DNA of 64,000 bases from Arcobacter iocasae (GTDB lineage Bacteria > Campylobacterota > Campylobacteria > Campylobacterales > Arcobacteraceae). The position numbers and the translations under genes are program-made. The stretch lies in assembly GCF_042214795.1 (NCBI RefSeq), contig NZ_CP090177.1, positions 992,001 to 1,056,000 of the forward strand, written 5' to 3'. The notes below the pieces were generated by a model that saw only the letters and a program-made list of their open reading frames with translations, was not told where the DNA came from and did no database searches. Positions 51,477 through 59,787 of the stretch are shown here, one piece after another. The first letter of the stretch is position 1. Each line of letters begins with the position of its first letter.

Positions 51477-52561
51477 TTGGGAACTAAAATATATAGTTCC
51501 CCCGCTTCCTTCATTCTTCCCGCATATTTTTCAGCTTCTTTTGCAAAACCCCAGAAAAAATCAGCTCTAATTTCACCTTTAATAGCTCCACCTGTATCTG
51601 CTGCTACCATTAATTGATTTATCTCTTCATTTGTAACTGGATTTTTAGTATTTATAAAAACTGGCATTCCAAGAGGTATATATCTTGTATCAACAGCTAA
51701 AGTTCTTTCAGGTACTAATTCAATACCTAAACTTCCAGTTGCACCTTGAGATCTTTTTTCAAAAAATACATAGCTTGGATTTTTATTCATTACTTCATCA
51801 ACTTTTGTAGGATTATCTTTAAACCACTTTTTCATGCCTTGAACGGAAGCTTTATAGTTTGATTTTCCACCTATATAACCTTTTTGTATCATATATTTAC
51901 CAATAGATTTATACTGTTGCCCATTTTGATTTGCATAGCCTACATTTACAATATCTCCACTTGGTAACTCCACTTTTCCAGAACCTTGAATATGCAAAAA
52001 ATATAAATCTATTTTATTATCAACATATAATAAAACATCATCTTCTTCATTTTTGGCTATTTTTTTTCTTGCATCATAAGGAATAACTCTATTACCTACA
52101 AGTTTTCCTCGTAAAGTGTATTTTTTAAGTTGAGGATAAATACTTCTTAAATCAACAGTTATCAGGTCATCTGGTACTTTATACACGGGATATTTATATT
52201 TATCTGTTTTAGTAAAACTTCCATGTAATAAAGGCTCATAATAGCCTGTGATTGTTCCTTTATCAGTTCCATTTTTATTATATAATTTGTATGGAGTAAA
52301 GTTTTTTTCAAAAAATGCTTTTGGATTAGTTGTATCATTTGCTTTTAAACAAACCTCTTCAAAAGTCTCTTTTCTAGAACTTTTTGTACAAGCTTTTTTA
52401 AAAACATCTAAGGCTAATGATAAATCATCTTTCTCAAAATCTTTTATATCAGAAAAAGAGACCTTTTCCAAGTTTGCCTTTGAATTATCAATTTTCTCAA
52501 ATTTTGGAGCACATCCTGAAAAAATGGCGATTAAAATAGTAATAAATATAAGGTTTTTCAT
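51473..52561 (-). CDS. mltA: membrane-bound lytic murein transglycosylase A
   Basis: 362 residues, lipoprotein signal with lipobox FSGC (Cys17 or 18). MltA/3D domain: TGYYEPLLHGSFTKTDKYKY, YFLHIQGSGKVELPSGDIVN, NPSYVFFEKRSQGATGSLGI, ELVPERTLAVDTRYIPLGMP, and LMVAADTGGAIKGEIRADFF with catalytic Asp in the AADTGGAIKG 3D motif. Cleaves glycan strands with 1,6-anhydroMurNAc products. The usual N-terminal MltA domain is intact. Stands alone. Confidence 0.92.
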   Translation of the reverse strand: MKNLIFITILIAIFSGCAPKFEKIDNSKANLEKVSFSDIKDFEKDDLSLALDVFKKACTKSSRKETFEEVCLKANDTTNPKAFFEKNFTPYKLYNKNGTDKGTITGYYEPLLHGSFTKTDKYKYPVYKVPDDLITVDLRSIYPQLKKYTLRGKLVGNRVIPYDARKKIAKNEEDDVLLYVDNKIDLYFLHIQGSGKVELPSGDIVNVGYANQNGQQYKSIGKYMIQKGYIGGKSNYKASVQGMKKWFKDNPTKVDEVMNKNPSYVFFEKRSQGATGSLGIELVPERTLAVDTRYIPLGMPVFINTKNPVTNEEINQLMVAADTGGAIKGEIRADFFWGFAKEAEKYAGRMKEAGELYILVPN

Positions 52562-52624
52562 AAGTTTTAACTCCTGTCATGGGATTTTAGCACTTTTTAG
52601 TTAATAGTAATTTAATTAAAATAT

Positions 52625-52906
52625 TTAGTTAATTGAGTGAACTTCTTTTAAACCACAAGATTTACAAACATATTCAATCTCTTTTATTCCAGAACAGCCA
52701 TGGTCTTTTAATAATCTTGTAGTGATAATTTCATATCTAAATTTTGTATTTGTTTTTGTATCAAAAAACTCTTTTGTTTTTTCATTGCAAGAGGGGCATT
52801 GGCCATTATTTAGTTTTTGTAGTCTTGAAGTCTTAGTTTTAAAATAAAGTAAAATAGAGAATGATACTATTAAAAATAGTATCAGAAGGAAAAGAATAGT
52901 TTGCAT
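52625..52906 (-). CDS. membrane protein with zinc-ribbon motif
   Basis: 93 residues. One N-terminal membrane segment (TILFLLILFLIVSFSILLYF) and a cytoplasmic or periplasmic domain with QCPSCNEKTKEFFDTKTNTK and EIEYVCKSCGLKEVHSIN, giving a C-x2-C ... C-x2-C ribbon. I do not recognise a family. It follows dnaK on the same strand 11 bases later, so it is probably part of that transcript. Confidence 0.68.
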   Translation of the reverse strand: MQTILFLLILFLIVSFSILLYFKTKTSRLQKLNNGQCPSCNEKTKEFFDTKTNTKFRYEIITTRLLKDHGCSGIKEIEYVCKSCGLKEVHSIN

Positions 52907-52917
52907 GAAGTAGAGTT

Positions 52918-54801
52918 TTACTCTACTTCTGCATCGATAACATCGTCGTCATCTTTTTTAGCTTTTGCATCTGGTTTTGCTCCAGATTGGTCACCTTCTT
53001 TTTTATACATTGCTTCTGCAAGTTTATGAGAAACTTCAGTTAAAGCTTTAACTTTTTCTTCAATTTGCTCTTTTGTAGAGTTTTCATCTTTTAATTGCTC
53101 TTCTAATGCAGCAGCTGCATCAACAATTTTTTTACTCTCTTCTTCAGAAACAGCATCACCATTTTCTTCTAAAGTTTTTCTTGTAGTATGTAATAAGGCA
53201 TCAGCTTGATTTCTGATTTCAATTACTTCTTTTTTCTTAGCATCAGTCTCTTTATTTGCTTCTGCTTCTTGTACCATTTTTTCGATTTCTTCATCAGATA
53301 ATCCAGATGAACCAGAAATAGTAATTTTATTTTCTTTACCAGTTCCTTTATCTTTAGCACTTACATTTAAAACACCATTTGCATCAATATCAAATGTTAC
53401 TTCAATTTGTGGCACACCTCTTGGAGCTGCTGGGATGTCAGATAATTCAAACATACCTAAAGATTTATTATCTCTTGCAAATTCTCTTTCACCTTGTCCT
53501 ACATGAATAGAAACAGCAGGTTGATTATCATCAGCTGTTGAGAATACTTGAGATTTTTTAACTGGAATTGTTGTACCTTTTTCAATAAGTTTAGTCATAA
53601 CTCCACCTAAAGTTTCAATTCCAAGTGATAAAGGAGTAACATCTAGTAATAATACATCTTTAACATCACCTTTTAATACACCAGCTTGAACAGCAGCACC
53701 AGCAGCAACTACTTCATCAGGGTTAACACCTTTATTTAAATCTTTTCCAAAGAATTCTTTAACAACTGAATTTGCTTTTGGTAATCTAGTAGATCCACCA
53801 ACCATGATAATTTCTTGAATTTCACCTTTATCTAAACCAGCATCTTTAAGTGCAGTTTTAATATGGTCTAATGTTTCTTTGATTAAATCTTCAGTCATAG
53901 ACTCAAATTTTGCTCTTGTTAATGATTTAACTAAGTGAACAGGACCTGCATTTCCCATAGAGATAAATGGCAAGTTGATTTCTGTTGATTCAGCAGATGA
54001 AAGCTCTTTTTTAGCATTTTCAGCAGCATCTTTTAATCTTTGTAATGCCATTTTGTCAGTTTTGATATCAAAACCATTTTCGTCTTTGAACTCTTTTGCT
54101 AACCAATCAATAATTCTATTATCGAAGTCATCTCCACCTAAGAATGCATTACCATCAGTTGAAAGTACTTCAAATGTACCATCACCAATTTCAAGAACAG
54201 TAACATCAAATGTACCACCACCTAAATCGTATACAAGAACTTTTTCTTCACCTTTTTTATCTAAACCATAAGCTAATGATGCAGCTGTTGGCTCATTGAT
54301 GATTCTTAGTACATTAAGTCCTGCAATTGTTCCAGCTTCTTGAGTTGCTTTTCTTTGTGCATCATTAAAATATGCAGGTACAGTAATAACTGCATCAGTT
54401 ACAGCTTGTCCTAAATACTCTTCAGCATCAGCTTTTAATTTACCAAGAATTTTAGCTGAGATTTCTTGTGGAGTATAAACTTTTCCACCAATTTCAACAG
54501 CAGCAGCTCCACTTCTGTTTACAATTTTATATCCAACTTTTTCTTGTGCTTCTTTAGCATTTTCTTCATCCATCATAAGACCCATAATTCTTTTAATAGA
54601 ATAAATAGTTTTTTCTGGATTTGTAATAGCTTGTCTTTTTGCAGAATCACCTACTAAAACTTCACCTTTATCTGTAAATGCAACAATTGAAGGAGTTGTA
54701 TTTTTCCCTTCTTTGTTAGAGATAATTTTTGCTTCACCATTTTCGTAAACTGCCATACAAGAGTTTGTTGTCCCTAAATCTATTCCAATAACTTTTCCCA
54801 T
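52918..54801 (-). CDS. dnaK: chaperone protein DnaK
   Basis: 627 residues, Hsp70. IGIDLGTTNSCMAVYENGEA starts the ATPase domain, with VYDLGGGTFDVTVLEIGDG, IIMVGGSTRLPKANS and a substrate-binding domain with PLSLGIETLGGVMTKLIEKG. A lid follows, and an acidic C-terminus ends DDDDVIDAEVE. Third gene of the hrcA-grpE-dnaK run. About 140 bases of structured spacer separate it from grpE. Heat-induced through the CIRCE sites upstream of hrcA. Confidence 0.97.
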   Translation of the reverse strand: MGKVIGIDLGTTNSCMAVYENGEAKIISNKEGKNTTPSIVAFTDKGEVLVGDSAKRQAITNPEKTIYSIKRIMGLMMDEENAKEAQEKVGYKIVNRSGAAAVEIGGKVYTPQEISAKILGKLKADAEEYLGQAVTDAVITVPAYFNDAQRKATQEAGTIAGLNVLRIINEPTAASLAYGLDKKGEEKVLVYDLGGGTFDVTVLEIGDGTFEVLSTDGNAFLGGDDFDNRIIDWLAKEFKDENGFDIKTDKMALQRLKDAAENAKKELSSAESTEINLPFISMGNAGPVHLVKSLTRAKFESMTEDLIKETLDHIKTALKDAGLDKGEIQEIIMVGGSTRLPKANSVVKEFFGKDLNKGVNPDEVVAAGAAVQAGVLKGDVKDVLLLDVTPLSLGIETLGGVMTKLIEKGTTIPVKKSQVFSTADDNQPAVSIHVGQGEREFARDNKSLGMFELSDIPAAPRGVPQIEVTFDIDANGVLNVSAKDKGTGKENKITISGSSGLSDEEIEKMVQEAEANKETDAKKKEVIEIRNQADALLHTTRKTLEENGDAVSEEESKKIVDAAAALEEQLKDENSTKEQIEEKVKALTEVSHKLAEAMYKKEGDQSGAKPDAKAKKDDDDVIDAEVE

Positions 54802-54858
54802 TTTATATCCTTATCATTTTTTATTATTAAATTTTAAATTCAATTAATAGTTTTCTGA

Positions 54859-54928
54859 CATTGCGGTCAATGATGCTTTGCATCAAACGAAAAATGAATA
54901 GTGAAAAATAAAAAATTTTCTCACTATT
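54859..54928 (-). promoter_or_regulatory. stem-loops in the grpE-dnaK spacer
   Basis: CATTG-CGGT-CAATG (54859-54872) and TGATGC-TTT-GCATCA (54871-54885), which share two bases, and AATAGTGA / TCACTATT (54897-54928) on the minus-strand message. No second promoter obvious. These may be mRNA processing or stability elements that set the DnaK:GrpE ratio. Confidence 0.5.
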
Positions 54929-54940
54929 ATTCTTCTTAGT

Positions 54941-55540
54941 CTAATTTGCGATGCTTACCATTGCTGGTCTTAAAAGTCTTTCTTTTAACATATAACCTTT
55001 TTGCATAACTTGCACGATTTCACCTGTTTGTTTATCTTCGCTATCCACTTGCATAATTGCATTGTGGAAATTTGGATCAAATTCACCGTCAGTTTCGACA
55101 ACTGTGATATTGTGTTTTTCAAAAGCTGTATAGAAGTTCTTAATTGTAAGTTCTACACCCTCTTTTAGTTTTGCAAGTAAATCTTCAGCACTAAGATTAG
55201 TCGCTGCTTCTTCAGATGCTAATGCCATTTCTAATGTATCAATTGGAGATAATAAGTCTTTTGCAAATTTTTCACTTGCATAATCAATTGCTTGATATTT
55301 TTCTTTTTCCAATCTTTTTTTGATATTTTCAAAATCCGCATGAACTCTTAAATATTTTTCTTCTGTCTCTTTTAACTTAGCTTCAAGTTCAGCAACTTTG
55401 TCTTCTGTTGTTGATTCTTTAACTTCTTCACTTGCAGCTTTTTCATTACAACATGAAGATTCATCTTTACAACACTCTTCGTTTGTCTCAACTTCTTGTA
55501 TTATCTCTTCATTATTCGTATTTTCTGTATCTTTACTCAA
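54941..55540 (-). CDS. grpE: nucleotide exchange factor GrpE with Cys-rich N-terminus
   Basis: 199 residues from TTG 55540, with AGGAG about seven bases upstream. The N-terminal tail is odd: NEECCKDESSCCNEKAA holds four cysteines in 10 residues. It is followed by the long coiled coil (KVAELEAKLKETEEKYLRVH) and GrpE head (ADFENIKKRLEKEKYQAIDY, SAEDLLAKLKEGVELTIKNF, GEFDPNFHNAIMQVDSEDKQ, QKGYMLKERLLRPAMVSIA). GrpE releases ADP from DnaK. The cysteines may sense oxidation or metals. Confidence 0.95.
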   Translation of the reverse strand: MSKDTENTNNEEIIQEVETNEECCKDESSCCNEKAASEEVKESTTEDKVAELEAKLKETEEKYLRVHADFENIKKRLEKEKYQAIDYASEKFAKDLLSPIDTLEMALASEEAATNLSAEDLLAKLKEGVELTIKNFYTAFEKHNITVVETDGEFDPNFHNAIMQVDSEDKQTGEIVQVMQKGYMLKERLLRPAMVSIAN

Positions 55541-55550
55541 AATAACTCTC

Positions 55551-56342
55551 CTAATTCATACTTATTTTATTATAAAAAAATTCATAATCTTTTGATAATT
55601 CTCCAACCACCAAAAGCTTAGATTCTTTACTGTTAATTACACAATCATGACAAATACCAATATACCCTTCTGGGACTATTGTGTCAAAATATATAGCATT
55701 TTCAATGCTCTCAAAAATAGTTCCTTTTAGAAACTTTTCAATAGTATTTTCATCATAATTAAATCTTAATACTAGGGAAAAAAACTCTTTAGTATTAAAA
55801 ATCCTAAAGTCTCTATTTTTTAAAAATTGGTTTACTGATTCATATACTTCATAAGCGCCAACTTGCTTAGAAATATTTACAATATGTATCAGCTCTAAAC
55901 CTATCATATCACTTAAAAATCTATAAAGAGCATCTGTAAACTTTACGGTTACAGTAAAACTTGAAAACTCTAAAATCATATATCGATTTTCTACATTAAG
56001 TATATTTTTTAAAACATCGCTAGTTTGTTCTAATACAAATGCTGTCAATCCAACTTGAGAAGAATAATAATCAACTGCTTTTTCATCTACAAAATTAAGT
56101 TTAAAGTTTAACTTTGAACTCCAATATTGTCGTAATGCTTCAGTTGTAGGTGTTCTACCACTACTTACATGTTCTTGAGCCAAATAGCCCTCATCACCTA
56201 ACTTTTTAAAGTAGCCTCTAATAGTTGCTGGTGAATATGTAATATCATACATACTTTTAAGCTGTGAAGAACCTATTGGTTCTAGATGCTCAATATATGC
56301 TTTGATAATAGATTGTAGTAAAAACTCTTTTTTGTCAATCAT
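55551..56342 (-). CDS. hrcA: heat-inducible transcription repressor HrcA
   Basis: 263 residues from ATG 56342; a GTG at 56369 lies inside a CIRCE half-site and is less likely. N-terminal winged helix with HLEPIGSSQLKSMYDITYSP and ATIRGYFKKLGDEGYLAQEH, then TPTTEALRQYWSSKLNFKLN. The C-terminal GAF-like region ends LVVGELSKDYEFFYNKISM. It binds CIRCE and represses its own operon (hrcA-grpE-dnaK), needing GroEL for activity in known systems. Upstream DNA holds two CIRCE-like elements. Confidence 0.9.
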   Translation of the reverse strand: MIDKKEFLLQSIIKAYIEHLEPIGSSQLKSMYDITYSPATIRGYFKKLGDEGYLAQEHVSSGRTPTTEALRQYWSSKLNFKLNFVDEKAVDYYSSQVGLTAFVLEQTSDVLKNILNVENRYMILEFSSFTVTVKFTDALYRFLSDMIGLELIHIVNISKQVGAYEVYESVNQFLKNRDFRIFNTKEFFSLVLRFNYDENTIEKFLKGTIFESIENAIYFDTIVPEGYIGICHDCVINSKESKLLVVGELSKDYEFFYNKISMN

Positions 56343-56362
56343 TTTCAACCAATTTTGTTTAT

Positions 56363-56389
56363 TTAGCACTCATAATCTTAAACTGCTAA
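56363..56389 (-). promoter_or_regulatory. CIRCE-like operator 1 for hrcA
   Basis: TTAGCACTC (56363-56371), nine bases, AACTGCTAA (56381-56389). The left half matches the CIRCE consensus fully and the right half has changes at its first three positions. It lies downstream of the -10 and overlaps the probable transcript start. Confidence 0.75.
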
Positions 56390-56392
56390 ATA

Positions 56393-56422
56393 ATTATACT
56401 CAATTGAGTGTTTATTTGTCAA
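56393..56422 (-). promoter_or_regulatory. consensus sigma-70 promoter of the hrcA operon
   Basis: On the minus strand, TTGACA (56422-56417), 18 bases, TATAAT (56398-56393). The spacer contains the 12-base palindrome ACTCAATTGAGT (56398-56409). Strong promoter, flanked by two CIRCE-like sites. Confidence 0.8.
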
Positions 56423-56429
56423 GTATTTT

Positions 56430-56456
56430 TTAGCAATTAATTAATAAAAGTGCTAA
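56430..56456 (-). promoter_or_regulatory. CIRCE-like operator 2 for hrcA
   Basis: TTAGCAATT (56430-56438), nine bases, AAGTGCTAA (56448-56456). The right half is close to consensus and the left half differs at its last three bases. It lies upstream of the -35. Confidence 0.7.
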
Positions 56457-56544
56457 TTTGTTGTTTAGGGCTGATTTAGTGGGGTTTATAGAAACTTAAT
56501 TTTAAGTAAATTGGAATAAAAAGATATATGAAAATAAATTTTTG
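56457..56544. other. no gene seen between the hrcA operators and the inverted repeat
   Basis: 88 bases with no convincing RBS-start pair or hairpin. Together with the repeat it forms the only gene-free stretch over 300 bases in the window (56343-57098). Confidence 0.5.
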
Positions 56545-57094
56545 CTCTCTTGAAGACTTAGCAGTCTTCGCTTCTCTTACTTTTTGGTCTCGAAAAAGTA
56601 AGCAAAAAAGACTGCCGAATTGATGAAGGCAAAGCTCCCTTCCAGTTATATATTTATTTTCTGCCCTGCAAAACTCACTAAAGAGTGCATTTAGCACTCT
56701 TCTTTACGCTCAAACAGTTTCGGGCTTTACCGAAAATAAACATCTAACTTCTAGCTTCATCAAAGGCAGAAAGAAATCCCTACAGTTCAAACTATCATTT
56801 GTAAATTTAGTAAAGAGAAGTTAGAAGTCTAAACAAATTAAAAAATCAAATGTCCTTATCCCACCTTTTATTCCAACATTTGCAAAAGCCGAATGTTTAT
56901 TTATCTTTTCGGAAAAGAGTTAGAACTGTTTGAGTAAATAAATGTGCTAAATGCACATTTATTTATGAGTTTTGTAACTTAGGAAAGATAAATAATAAAT
57001 GAGGGAACCCAAAGGGCTTTGATACGGTTGGTGGTTTTGTTTACTTTGTCCACACAAAGTAAAAGAAGCGGAGAGGTTTACCTCTTCAAGAGAG
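56545..57094. repeat. large diverged inverted repeat, about 550 bp
   Basis: The two ends are inverted copies: TCTCTTGAAGA at 56546-56556 matches TCTTCAAGAGA at 57083-57093 reversed, and CGCTTCT-TTACTTT, AAAGTAA-CAAAA, CAAAACTCA, GTGCATTTAGCAC and CTCAAACAGTT follow in the same order on the left and, complemented, on the right. Each arm is about 200 bases (left 56545-56743, right 56890-57094) around a middle of about 145 bases that itself holds TAACTTCT/AGAAGTTA. Nested perfect palindromes (for example AGAGTGCATTTAGCACTCT) add stems. Coding potential is poor. It looks like a degenerate repeat element or a large cruciform between the heat-shock operon and the accessory genes. Confidence 0.6.
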
Positions 57095-57098
57095 AATA

Positions 57099-58004
57099 TT
57101 ATATTAAATCTAACTCTTCACTAATATCTTTTATCAACTTTGAAAGTGGGCGTTTATTTATATCTTTATCTTCTATATATCCACCAGTAATATGTCTTAA
57201 AACATCTTCACGATTTTTAAACAAAGTTCCCTCATATTTTTGAAAAAGTTCATCAACATAACTTTCGTTATAAATTTCTGCTTTTTGAATAAGTTCTAGG
57301 ACAATATCTTTATGTTCATCATATAGAGTTTCTAATCTAAAAGTATCTATAGTATTTTGAGTTACTTTATCATTATTATCAAAAGGTTTTATTGTTAAAC
57401 ATATTCGCTCTTTTGATAATAACCCAAATTTTGTATTTTCAAAATTTACATCATTAAAAAATTGTGAGAACTTTGCTTTATCATTAAAACTATCTTCATA
57501 GGGGTGAAGATGTTTTTCATTATAAAAATTCTTTACATGTTTAAATTTACTGTTACAAATATGACAACAAGGTATTAAATTAAAAATACTTACCGATAAA
57601 AAAGGATAAGTATCTTTATCATAATAATGGTCTAAAGAAGCAATTATTCGTGGTGTTCCTTTTATTTTATCCTCAAACTTAAATATATATTCTCTGTTAC
57701 AAAAAGGACAAACTTTTATATTTAAATCTTCTATAAATTCAATTGCCCACTTATTTCTAAAAACTTCATATAAATCTTTTAATTGAGTAATAGTTTTTGT
57801 AAAATCTTTAGGGGCTATTTTTATCAATTCTCTTATTTCATTGGGTTTTGCCATAACTATTTGTTCTAAATCTTTATCCAAAATCGTTAATAAATCACAA
57901 TTAATATTTTCCAAAGAATACTTAGTATCTTTTTGATTTATATAATCTTCTATATATTTATAATATTTCGTACTGTCTATTTTAGAAGTATCAATTTTAA
58001 TCAT
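57099..58004 (-). CDS. HNH endonuclease, Septu PtuB-like
   Basis: 301 residues. HNH/zinc core: VCPFCNREY with Cys99 and Cys102, ASLDHYYDKDTYPFLSVSIF with Asp125-His126, and NLIPCCHICNSKFKHVKNFY with Cys147 and Cys150 and Asn151. The C-terminal half is helical, with no known domain. Its ATG overlaps the TGA of the ATPase gene upstream, so both are one translational unit. ATPase plus HNH is the make-up of Septu (PtuA/PtuB) anti-phage systems, which is my best guess for the function. It abuts the inverted repeat. Confidence 0.72.
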   Translation of the reverse strand: MIKIDTSKIDSTKYYKYIEDYINQKDTKYSLENINCDLLTILDKDLEQIVMAKPNEIRELIKIAPKDFTKTITQLKDLYEVFRNKWAIEFIEDLNIKVCPFCNREYIFKFEDKIKGTPRIIASLDHYYDKDTYPFLSVSIFNLIPCCHICNSKFKHVKNFYNEKHLHPYEDSFNDKAKFSQFFNDVNFENTKFGLLSKERICLTIKPFDNNDKVTQNTIDTFRLETLYDEHKDIVLELIQKAEIYNESYVDELFQKYEGTLFKNREDVLRHITGGYIEDKDINKRPLSKLIKDISEELDLI

Positions 58005-59197
58005 TTTTGATTTTTCCTAATAATTTCCAAACGATGTTCAAGTAATCTCATTTGTTCTTCAATTTCATCTATTTTGTCTAGTTTTGATAGTTTTTTACTA
58101 TCCAATTTTCTTTGCAGTTCTCTTTTTATAATAGGTTCACCAATAATTGAAATAATATTTTCACAATACCTAAGTTCATCATCACTTAATTTGCTTTGAT
58201 TTAAATATTTAATTGCTGTATCAATTTTATCTTTCGCAAACTCACCCATAAGCCCATCTTTCATAAAAAAACCATGAGAAAGTAAAGTATGAATATTTGC
58301 TCCAAAAGTTTGTTGATTATCTTCAAACGGGTAAACTTGTTTACCTTTTTCTAAAAATACTACATTTTGAATAGGAATATCAGATAAAACGAATGGTGAA
58401 TGTGAAGTAATAATAAAATGAATATTTCTATTTTTAAAAATCTCTATTAATTTCTTTATAATAATTCTTTCCCAATTTGGATGTAATGCTACTGTAAATT
58501 CATCCAAAAATAATATATTAAGTTTATCATTTTCAATTTTCTCATCTATTAAAATACATAAACTTAATATTGATTTTTCTCCAAAACTTAAATCCTTATA
58601 ATTAATTCCATTAATCAAATAAGTATTAAAATTCTTTTTAACTGCATTATCATACTTAAAAAAATCAAAGATTTTTAATAACTCATTAAATTTTAAATCT
58701 GAATATCTTGTTATTTCCTGTAATGCTCCTAGCATTATAAAATTACTTTTTTCAACTGATTTTTTATGTCCATAAGGTTTCATATGTTCAGCGAAACAAA
58801 AAATCATTTTTATATTTGTACTATTATAAGATATTCTTTCATTACTTAATTCATATTTTATGCAAGTTTTAATATTTATATCTCTATATTTATCAATAAT
58901 TAATATATTGTCACGATAGTAGATTAAAATATAATTTTTATTAACTCCATCATCATTTTTATAAAAAAGGTATTCTCCTATACTACTCTTCCCACTACCA
59001 TTCTCTCCAACAATAGCAGTAATATTTATATTATTACCAAAAAAGTTTTTAGGATAAAATTCACCCGTTTCTTCTTTATCAATTATTTCAAGTTTTTCAT
59101 TTTTATCATCATACTCACACTTAAACCTAGGAGAAAAATTAAACCCCTGTTTCTTTATATTCTTATAATCCTCAACCCACAAATAAACCAATTCCAT
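58001..59197 (-). CDS. ABC-type ATPase, Septu PtuA-like
   Basis: 398 residues. Walker A GENGSGKS at 64-71. ABC signature-like YKDLSFGEKSILSLCILIDE, Walker B LNILFLDEFTVALHPNWERI and switch region HFIITSHSPFVLSDIPIQNV follow, then a C-terminal helical tail. This is the SMC/OLD-like ABC fold of defence ATPases. N-terminal MELVYLWVEDYKNIKKQGFN matches a frequent start of such proteins as I recall. It precedes the HNH gene with an ATGA overlap. Defence by a phage-triggered HNH nuclease is inferred from family and pairing, not shown. Confidence 0.75.
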   Translation of the reverse strand: MELVYLWVEDYKNIKKQGFNFSPRFKCEYDDKNEKLEIIDKEETGEFYPKNFFGNNINITAIVGENGSGKSSIGEYLFYKNDDGVNKNYILIYYRDNILIIDKYRDINIKTCIKYELSNERISYNSTNIKMIFCFAEHMKPYGHKKSVEKSNFIMLGALQEITRYSDLKFNELLKIFDFFKYDNAVKKNFNTYLINGINYKDLSFGEKSILSLCILIDEKIENDKLNILFLDEFTVALHPNWERIIIKKLIEIFKNRNIHFIITSHSPFVLSDIPIQNVVFLEKGKQVYPFEDNQQTFGANIHTLLSHGFFMKDGLMGEFAKDKIDTAIKYLNQSKLSDDELRYCENIISIIGEPIIKRELQRKLDSKKLSKLDKIDEIEEQMRLLEHRLEIIRKNQK

Positions 59198-59263
59198 AAT
59201 AACTCTTTGCTAAAATATTTATAAGTATGTTACAAGAATATAATTTAAAAGTTTCACCAATTA

Positions 59264-59283
59264 ATTTGTATCAAAATACAAAT
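59264..59283. promoter_or_regulatory. inverted repeat in the divergent spacer
   Basis: ATTTGTAT (59264-59271), CAAA, ATACAAAT (59276-59283), a perfect eight-bp inverted repeat just upstream of the toxin-antitoxin promoter and within the spacer to the divergent ATPase gene. Candidate operator. Confidence 0.5.
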
Positions 59284-59284
59284 A

Positions 59285-59313
59285 TTGACAAATAGGCGAT
59301 AATCGCCTATAAT
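59285..59313 (+). promoter_or_regulatory. consensus promoter with palindromic operator for the toxin-antitoxin genes
   Basis: TTGACA (59285-59290), 17 bases, TATAAT (59308-59313). The spacer holds a 19-base perfect palindrome (59292-59310), ATAGGCGAT-A-ATCGCCTAT, which overlaps the -10. The layout is that of an autoregulated antitoxin promoter. Confidence 0.75.
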
Positions 59314-59337
59314 AATAAAAATAAAGTAGAGATAACT

Positions 59338-59787
59338 ATGACACAACAACAAATGAGCAAATTACTTGATATACCAGAACGAACTCTTAGAGATTGGAAG
59401 TATGGAAGAAATAGACTATATACCCTTCTTCAAAATATTGAATATGAAGATGCAAAAGATAAAATCAAGGCAGTTGATATTGACGATATCATAGAGTTTG
59501 AACCATCACAATATTCACAAAATATGTTTTGGCAAACTAAAGAAAAAAGTCAACAAAAAGTATATGCAATAATCTCAAACTATTTATCAACTATAAATAT
59601 AAATGACATAAAAGAATTATGTAATCAGTTTGGCAAAAATATAGTTAGAACAGTTTTAAATGATAAGTACAAAAAAATGTATGCAAAAGGATATATTTCA
59701 ACTAGTGGGATAGATATACCTTTAAGTGGTAAATACAATGAAAATCCTACCTTCAAACAGCTTTTAGGAATGATAAATGACTTCTAG
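59338..59787 (+). CDS. probable HTH antitoxin of a nucleotidyltransferase toxin
   Basis: 149 residues. N-terminal helix-turn-helix-like TQQQMSKLLDIPERTLRDWK with YGRNRLYTLLQN following. The remainder is helical and basic, without a known domain; NQFGKNIVRTVLNDKYKKMY and GIDIPLSGKYNENPTFKQLL mark the C-terminus. Its end overlaps the toxin gene by 11 bases, and the palindrome in its promoter fits autorepression. This is not the classic AbiEi (wHTH plus AbiEi C-terminal domain). Antitoxin role inferred from position. Confidence 0.7.
   Translation: MTQQQMSKLLDIPERTLRDWKYGRNRLYTLLQNIEYEDAKDKIKAVDIDDIIEFEPSQYSQNMFWQTKEKSQQKVYAIISNYLSTININDIKELCNQFGKNIVRTVLNDKYKKMYAKGYISTSGIDIPLSGKYNENPTFKQLLGMINDF

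Noticed and set aside
56476..56697. 73-codon minus-strand frame at the left arm of the inverted repeat
   Set aside because: It lies inside the repeat, has no convincing RBS and no domain. Such frames are common artefacts of repeat DNA.
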